Source: Undibacterium pigrum (GTDB lineage: Bacteria > Pseudomonadota > Gammaproteobacteria > Burkholderiales > Burkholderiaceae_D). From it: DNA of 64,000 bases. Under the pieces are notes generated by a model, which saw only the letters and a program-made list of their open reading frames with translations, made no database searches and was not told the origin of the DNA. The position numbers and the translations under genes were made by a program. Of this stretch, positions 58,951 to 64,000 are shown piece after piece. Every line of letters starts with the position of its first letter. Positions within the stretch are counted from its first letter, which is position 1. The stretch lies in NCBI RefSeq assembly GCF_003201815.1, contig NZ_QJKB01000009.1:124001-188000 (forward strand), in the 5' to 3' direction.

Positions 58951-61208
58951 GCACAACAAGCCCAGCCAGCTACTCCGTCGCAGTACGTGCCTTGTGCGAA
59001 TTCACGGCCAAGCAAGGCGACCTGGACTTGCGCTTTACCCCCTCACCCACTGCCGAGCAAGGCATGGCGGGACATGCGACAGTGGCCTTGCGCAGAAGCA
59101 GCAGCTACCAGCGCGAGGTAAAGCTGGAAGGCCAGCATGGCAGCTTGCATGTACGAGGCCGTGCCGATGGTTATGACCCGGTCTTGCGGCAGGTAGAAGA
59201 AATCAAGACCTACCTGGGTGATTTGCATGCCATGCCAGACAACCACAGGCATTTGCACTGGGCGCAGGCCAAGGTGTATGGACATTTGTTATGCCAGAAA
59301 CTGGGCTTGCAAAAGATCAGCGTGGCGCTGGTGTATTTCAATATACAAAGCCAGAAAGAAACGGTGTTGCAGCAGGAGCTGAGTGCAGCTGAACTGGCAG
59401 ATTTTTTTGCCTTGCTGTGTGGCCGTTTTATTGCCTGGGCAGAGCAGGAAGTGGTTCACCGTACAGAGCGTGATCTGGCTTTGGCTGACATGGTTTTTCC
59501 GCATACGACATTCAGGCCGGGGCAAAGGCAACTGGCTGAAGCGATGTACAAGGCCAGCAAGCGCGGCTGTTGCCTGTTGGCGCAAGCACCGACTGGCATA
59601 GGCAAGACCATAGGCAGTTTGTTCCCCTTGTTAAAGGCGACGGCAGAACACAAGCTGGACAAGATTTTTTATCTGGCCGCAAAAACATCAGGGCGGCAAT
59701 TGGCTTTGCATGCGCTGGGCAATATCCAGAACAGCACACCTAACCTTGGCTTGCGCACGCTGGAACTGGTCGCCAAGACGAAGGCCTGCGAATACCCTGA
59801 AGCGGCTTGTCATGGCGATGCCTGTCCGCTGGCCAAGGGCTTCTATGATCGCCTGCCCGCTGCACGTGCTGCCGCTGCCGAACAGCAATTGCTGGACAAG
59901 GAAGGTTTGCGCAGCATCGCCCTGACACACCAGGTTTGTCCTTATTACCTGGGCATAGAAATGGCACGCTGGGCCGATGTCATCATAGGTGACTATAACT
60001 ATTATTTTGATCTCTATGCTTTGCTGCATGGTTTAACGATAGTAAATAACTGGCGAGTCGCTGTGCTGGTGGATGAGGCACACAATATGGTGACGCGGGC
60101 GCGCCAGATGTATAGTGCAGAACTACAGCGCGATAGCCTGAAACGCTTGCGCAAGACACCACCGCCAGCGCTCAAGAAAACTCTAGACAGCTTGTATCGC
60201 GCCTGGCTGCAATTGGAAAAAGAACAGGACGCTGATTACCAGCCCCATGCCGAGATACCTGAAAAACTCCTGAATGCATTGACGCGTCTGTGCACAGAAA
60301 TTGGTCTTTACTTTGCTGACAATCCCAGCCAGTTAGCGCCGGATTTACAGCAGTTTTATCTGGATGCCTTGCTATTCAACCGCCTGGCAGAAAGCTTTGC
60401 TGATCATTCGATATTCGATGTCAGCAAGGCGCATGGCACATCGACGCTCTGCATACGTAATATCGTGCCTGCGGCTTTTCTGACGCCGCGTTTTGCAGCC
60501 AGCCATACGACAGCGCTGTTCTCGGCCACGCTCAGCCCCTGGAATTATTATTGCGACACGCTAGGCATGCCCGAGGGCACGGCCTGGGTGGATGTGGAAT
60601 CGCCCTTCTCTGCTGATCAATTGCAGGTGCATGTAGTGAATAGCGTCTCTACCCGCTATGCCGACCGCGCCCGTTCTGTTGCGCCTATCGTCGCCTTGAT
60701 GGCGCGGCAGTATCATGCGCAACCTGGTAATTATCTGGCCTTCTTCAGCAGCTTTGATTATCTTGAGCAGGTCAGCAGCAGCTTTATCAATGCGCATCCT
60801 GACATTCCTGTGCGTTTGCAAACCCGGCGTATGAATGAGGCAGATCGGGAAAACTTCCTGGCGCAGTTTACTGAGGATAGTCAGGGTATTGCTTTTGCAG
60901 TGCTGGGTGGCTCATTTGGTGAAGGCATAGATTTGCCTGGCGCACGGCTGATTGGTGCATTTATTGCGACGCTGGGTCTGCCGCAACTTAATCCCATCAA
61001 TGAACAGATCAAGCTGCGCATGGATAAGATTTTTGGATCGGGCTACGACTATGCTTATCTTTATCCTGGCTTGCAAAAAGTGGTGCAAGCTGCCGGGCGG
61101 GTGATACGGCAGACGGATGACAGGGGTGTGGTGTATTTGATTGATGACCGGTTTGGGCGGGGGGATGTCAGGGCTTTGTTGCCGGGGTGGTGGGATTGCA
61201 AACTCTAA
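58947..61208 (+). CDS. XPD/DinG-type Fe-S DNA helicase
   Basis: 753 aa, GTG start coupled to the FAN1 gene (GTGA). An N-terminal region with VLRQVEEIKTYLGD and a preceding Asp suggests a Cas4/PD-(D/E)XK-like module. Walker A APTGIGKT (about 212), four cysteines between about 280 and 331 (KACEYPEAACHGDACP and HQVCPYY) for the 4Fe-4S cluster, VDEAHN (about 374), and C-terminal GSFGEGIDLPGARL and QAAGRVIRQTDDRG. 5'-3' unwinding of repair intermediates together with FAN1 is inferred from the pairing. Confidence 0.9.
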   Translation: MSTTSPASYSVAVRALCEFTAKQGDLDLRFTPSPTAEQGMAGHATVALRRSSSYQREVKLEGQHGSLHVRGRADGYDPVLRQVEEIKTYLGDLHAMPDNHRHLHWAQAKVYGHLLCQKLGLQKISVALVYFNIQSQKETVLQQELSAAELADFFALLCGRFIAWAEQEVVHRTERDLALADMVFPHTTFRPGQRQLAEAMYKASKRGCCLLAQAPTGIGKTIGSLFPLLKATAEHKLDKIFYLAAKTSGRQLALHALGNIQNSTPNLGLRTLELVAKTKACEYPEAACHGDACPLAKGFYDRLPAARAAAAEQQLLDKEGLRSIALTHQVCPYYLGIEMARWADVIIGDYNYYFDLYALLHGLTIVNNWRVAVLVDEAHNMVTRARQMYSAELQRDSLKRLRKTPPPALKKTLDSLYRAWLQLEKEQDADYQPHAEIPEKLLNALTRLCTEIGLYFADNPSQLAPDLQQFYLDALLFNRLAESFADHSIFDVSKAHGTSTLCIRNIVPAAFLTPRFAASHTTALFSATLSPWNYYCDTLGMPEGTAWVDVESPFSADQLQVHVVNSVSTRYADRARSVAPIVALMARQYHAQPGNYLAFFSSFDYLEQVSSSFINAHPDIPVRLQTRRMNEADRENFLAQFTEDSQGIAFAVLGGSFGEGIDLPGARLIGAFIATLGLPQLNPINEQIKLRMDKIFGSGYDYAYLYPGLQKVVQAAGRVIRQTDDRGVVYLIDDRFGRGDVRALLPGWWDCKL

Positions 61209-61212
61209 TCTC

Positions 61213-61491
61213 GTAGGTTGGGCCGGGCCTCGCTAGGCTACGGTTCATCAGCCCAACACTGGGCCTTTGCAAACGTACGCGTCATATAGAAACCGAGCGT
61301 TGAGCTGGCAAAACGTCGCCTGGCGAGTCCTCCCCCAACGTCCGAAGCTACTTACTTAATTGCACACTTTCGCAAAATTTATCTGTTAATCGCATCTTGG
61401 CATAAAACATAAGTTCGACATTCAAGCTTTAATAAATGGATACGTTATTGACACGCCCTATGTTGGGCTGATGAAACGTAGCCCAACCTAC
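61213..61491. repeat. 279-bp inverted pair of a 31-bp repeat
   Basis: The right copy (61461-61491) and the left copy (61213-61258) face each other. Both carry GTAGGTTGGGC at the outer edge and TTCATCAGCCCAACA inside. The left copy has 15 extra bases in the middle. The 200 bases between hold no gene, so a MITE-like or REP-pair element is likely. Confidence 0.7.
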
Positions 61492-61536
61492 ACTCCGCTC
61501 ACCTCCCCCCATCCAATCAACACAAACACTCCATTA

Positions 61537-61553
61537 AACAAGTAAACCTTGTT
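61537..61553. promoter_or_regulatory. Candidate operator of the TetR-AarF operon
   Basis: Inverted repeat AACAAG-TAAAC-CTTGTT, 67 bases before the TetR start. Autoregulation by that TetR protein is plausible. Confidence 0.4.
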
Positions 61554-61619
61554 ATTTAACGAAACAATGTATATATTAATGGAACTCAATCACCATTTTT
61601 ATAGAAGTTCGTCTCGATT

Positions 61620-62363
61620 ATGAAAACTTCCAAATCCCAGCAAGAGCAAACCCGGCGTACTCTGATACGTACTGCGGTCGACCTGATTACTGAAAAAGGT
61701 TATGACGCCGCTACCATGAAACAGATTGCCCGTGAGGCGGGTATAGGGGATGCGACTATCTACAAATACTTCCCCAGCAAGGAAAAAATCCTGCTTGCTT
61801 ACTATGAGTTGTGCATAGAAATCACTTTGGAAGTGGCGCAAGAAACGCCAGGGTGGGAAGAGTTTACCCTGCAAGAAAAACTGCAAAGGCTGGTGGATGC
61901 CCTGCTGGAACTCTTGCTCGGCGACCGTGAATTTGTGGAGATTACGCGGGATATCTTTGGCAAATCTCCCCTGCTGATGATGCGTGACAATATGCCAGGT
62001 CAGCAAACCCTGAAGCAGGAAATTATCAAGCTGCTGGAAGAAGCAGAACAGCGTGGCGATATCTCCCCCTGCGATTTCAAGAACCTCATTGGTGGTTTGT
62101 TTGGCGATTATCTGTTTGCCGTGATTGCTTATTGGCTCAAGGATGATTCGGATGAATTCGCTAATACCACACAACTGGTGGACATGACGCTGGCGATACT
62201 GGTAATGGCTTTGAAGAGTGGCATCGTCAACAAGGTTACCGAACTGGCCAGCTTCATGCTGCGCAACCAGTTGTCGCGCATTATGCAAAATGGTTCTGGT
62301 TTGCTGGAGATGGTGAAGCTAGTGCAGAATGGATTAGGACGTGGCCTGGGGGACGTGCGATGA
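61620..62363 (+). CDS. TetR-family regulator of the AarF operon
   Basis: 247 aa. QTRRTLIRTAVDLITEKGYDAATMKQIAREAGIGDATIYKYFPSKEKILLAYY is the DNA-binding domain (residues 9-61). The C-terminal domain is large and helical. Ends with ATGA overlap into the AarF kinase gene, so it is the leading gene of the same operon and probably autoregulates it. Confidence 0.92.
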   Translation: MKTSKSQQEQTRRTLIRTAVDLITEKGYDAATMKQIAREAGIGDATIYKYFPSKEKILLAYYELCIEITLEVAQETPGWEEFTLQEKLQRLVDALLELLLGDREFVEITRDIFGKSPLLMMRDNMPGQQTLKQEIIKLLEEAEQRGDISPCDFKNLIGGLFGDYLFAVIAYWLKDDSDEFANTTQLVDMTLAILVMALKSGIVNKVTELASFMLRNQLSRIMQNGSGLLEMVKLVQNGLGRGLGDVR

Positions 62364-63712
62364 ACAAGGCACCGCCTGCCAGCAAGCTTGGCAGAACTGC
62401 CATCACCGGCCTGGCGCTGGCACAAGCTGGTGCCAGCAAACTGGGACATAAGGCGCGGCAAATGCTGCGTAGTGACGATGACAAACAGCTTGCACAAGAA
62501 AGACATGAAGCTGAAATTGGACGCATACTCTTCAAGGCGCTGAATCAGTTGAAAGGCAGTGCCCTCAAGGTATCGCAATTGCTGAGCATGGAGGCTGATT
62601 TTTTACCAGAAGGCATACGCCGCGAACTGGCGAAAGGCTGTCACCAGGTTACACCCTTGAATCGCGCTCTGATCCATAAAGTTTTTCAACGTGAATTCGG
62701 CATGGCACCAGAGCATCTGTATGCGCAGTTTGATGCGCACGCCTTTGCAGCAGCCAGCCTGGGCCAGGTGCATCATGCGCAATTGGCAGGCGGCCAGCAA
62801 CTGGCTGTCAAGGTCCAATACCCTGGCATCGCCTCTGCCATAGGCAGCGATTTTCGTATGCTGCGTGGCATTTTTCAAACCCTGGCCATGGGCACCATTG
62901 TTTTGCCGAGCAAGGAAGTCATAGACCGTTTCATGCACGAGCTCGAAATCAAGATGGCCGAAGAGCTTGATTATGAGCACGAAGCTATGCAGCTCAACTG
63001 GTTTCACGAACATGTGAATTTACCGGGCATTGTCATCCCAAAATGCCTGGAAGAGATGTCCAGCAAACGCGTCCTGACGATGGAGAAACTCGAAGGCTTG
63101 CACCTGGAAGCCTGGCTGGCAACAGCACCAGATCAGGCACAGCGCAATCATTACGGACAATTGTTGTTTGACTGGTTCTGGTACAGCGTTTGCGAGCTGG
63201 GTCGTGTACATGCAGACCCGCACCCCGGTAATTTTTTATTCATGCCGGATGGGCGTTTGGCAGTGCTGGATTTTGGTTGTACGAATAAAATCTCGTTCAG
63301 CTTTTGTGATGCGATGGCACGTAGCTGGCGCGCGTTGAAAATGACAGATGAAGTTGAGCGCAATCGTCTCTTGCGGCTTGCTTATATAGACCTGGGCTTG
63401 TTTGCAGATACGGTCACGCAAGCAGAATTTGATAGCGACATCATGGCTGCGCTCGCTGAGTTGCATGCCTGGAAAATGGAGGCGTTTCAAAGCACGCATT
63501 TTGACTTCAGCAATAAATCATCCTACCCCAAAACCATGAATGCAGAGCATAGCAGGTTGCTCTCAGGCGTGCTGGTCGGCTGGCATGAGGACGTACCTTA
63601 TTTTGACCGTGCCTATCTGGGGCTGATGAATATGCTCAAGAAAATGGGTGCGGTCGTCAACACTGAAATAGCCTGGACTAAACAAGGAACAAACCATGTC
63701 AATACCAACTAA
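62360..63712 (+). CDS. ABC1/AarF (UbiB-like) kinase-family protein
   Basis: 450 aa. KxGQ-type N-terminal motif reads ALKVSQLLSMEADFLP, then the Ala-rich loop AAASLGQVHHAQLAGGQQLAVKVQYPG (Lys near 150), HADPHPGNF (about 284) and LDFGCTN (about 303). Atypical protein-kinase-like ATPase linked in relatives to ubiquinone and lipid biology. Overlaps the membrane-protein gene downstream by 17 bases. Its role in this TetR operon is unknown. Confidence 0.92.
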   Translation: MNKAPPASKLGRTAITGLALAQAGASKLGHKARQMLRSDDDKQLAQERHEAEIGRILFKALNQLKGSALKVSQLLSMEADFLPEGIRRELAKGCHQVTPLNRALIHKVFQREFGMAPEHLYAQFDAHAFAAASLGQVHHAQLAGGQQLAVKVQYPGIASAIGSDFRMLRGIFQTLAMGTIVLPSKEVIDRFMHELEIKMAEELDYEHEAMQLNWFHEHVNLPGIVIPKCLEEMSSKRVLTMEKLEGLHLEAWLATAPDQAQRNHYGQLLFDWFWYSVCELGRVHADPHPGNFLFMPDGRLAVLDFGCTNKISFSFCDAMARSWRALKMTDEVERNRLLRLAYIDLGLFADTVTQAEFDSDIMAALAELHAWKMEAFQSTHFDFSNKSSYPKTMNAEHSRLLSGVLVGWHEDVPYFDRAYLGLMNMLKKMGAVVNTEIAWTKQGTNHVNTN

Positions 63713-64000
63713 GCACCGGAAAATCTGGATAGGTAATTACCTGATCGCCGTTGCAGCTCTGCACACGATCGCTGCCTTTCTACTTTTTGGTCCCGTCTTT
63801 ATGGGCATGCTGGAGCGGGGAATATTCAATACCGTCAATCGTGATCCTTTACGTTCAGCAGCGACGTGGTTCTTGCTGTTTGGAGCTCCGTTTTTACTTC
63901 TGGGCATGACCATCAACAGCCTGGAACGCAAACCTGATTTTACTGAAGCCCGCTTGCTGGGTTTGGGTCTCCTGCTCTGCTGTATCTTTGCAGTGATACT
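63696..64000 (+). CDS. DUF6463-like small membrane protein (partial, runs off the window)
   Basis: At least 101 codons from ATG 63696 (MSIPTKHRKIWIGNYLIAVAALHTIAAFLLFGPVF). Three hydrophobic segments are visible (about 12-35, 56-71, 87-101). Genes of this type often accompany TetR-AarF pairs. Third gene of the operon; the end is not seen. Confidence 0.75.
   Translation, partial: MSIPTKHRKIWIGNYLIAVAALHTIAAFLLFGPVFMGMLERGIFNTVNRDPLRSAATWFLLFGAPFLLLGMTINSLERKPDFTEARLLGLGLLLCCIFAVI

Noticed and set aside
61213..61491. Insertion sequence
   Set aside because: No transposase gene fits in the 200 bases between the inverted copies.

Overview
The window is chromosomal DNA from a betaproteobacterium, most likely Burkholderiales of the Oxalobacteraceae type (an Undibacterium-like genus is a guess). 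Reasons are the rpsU-yqeY-dnaG-rpoD operon with a long Ala/Lys-rich and Glu-rich RpoD N-terminus, a CAT-anticodon tRNA beside rpoD, 6S RNA next to zapA, and RND, AddAB-like and NsrR/qNOR gene sets of betaproteobacterial character. No rRNA, CRISPR array, transposase or integrase gene was found.

Layout. Bases 1-1360 hold the start of an RhlE-type DEAD-box helicase gene (minus). Bases 1405-5837 are a small (4.42 kb) integrated element that sits exactly in the anticodon loop of a host tRNA(CAT) gene, probably tRNA-Ile2. It splits the host gene into a 3' piece (1367-1413) and a 5' piece (5829-5868), which share the 9-bp repeat GACTCATAA. The element carries a HindVP-like restriction-modification pair, two unknown genes, GTAGCCTA repeats at both ends that look like recombinase arm sites, and a complete replacement tRNA gene with its own promoter and terminator. 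That copy is interrupted at U33/C34 by a 250-nt group I intron. The intron therefore breaks the sequence that serves as the element's attachment site. This is the most unusual feature of the window.

Bases 6046-12079 are the macromolecular-synthesis operon (minus): rpsU, yqeY, dnaG, rpoD. Bases 12342-19343 hold an HI0933-type flavoprotein, a TetR regulator divergent from an O-methyltransferase/epimerase pair, and a TonB-dependent receptor preceded by a LacI-type operator. Bases 19344-19927 are a repeat-rich spacer. Bases 19928-28981 (minus) carry an HExxH protein, YbiB, an EVE protein, 6S RNA, zapA and its coiled-coil partner, and an AddA/AddB-like helicase-nuclease pair. Bases 29260-31087 are trxA and rho. 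Bases 31181-34987 are a nitric-oxide module: cupin, DUF2249 protein and qNOR, with NsrR divergent and three NsrR-like sites between them. Bases 35070-42437 are an RND efflux operon with a divergent TetR/AcrR-type repressor and an AcrR-like operator over the promoter. Then come a TRIC/UPF0126 channel, rpmE2, a GT-C glycosyltransferase, a MATE exporter and tRNA-Leu(CAA).

Bases 47586-61208 are a defence and DNA-repair region. It holds a type I R-M operon (hsdM, a YhcG/DUF1016 nuclease gene, hsdS, hsdR), a DUF91-like nuclease, an unknown gene, a FAN1-like VRR-NUC nuclease and an XPD/DinG-like Fe-S helicase. The window ends with a TetR-AarF kinase operon and the start of a small membrane-protein gene.
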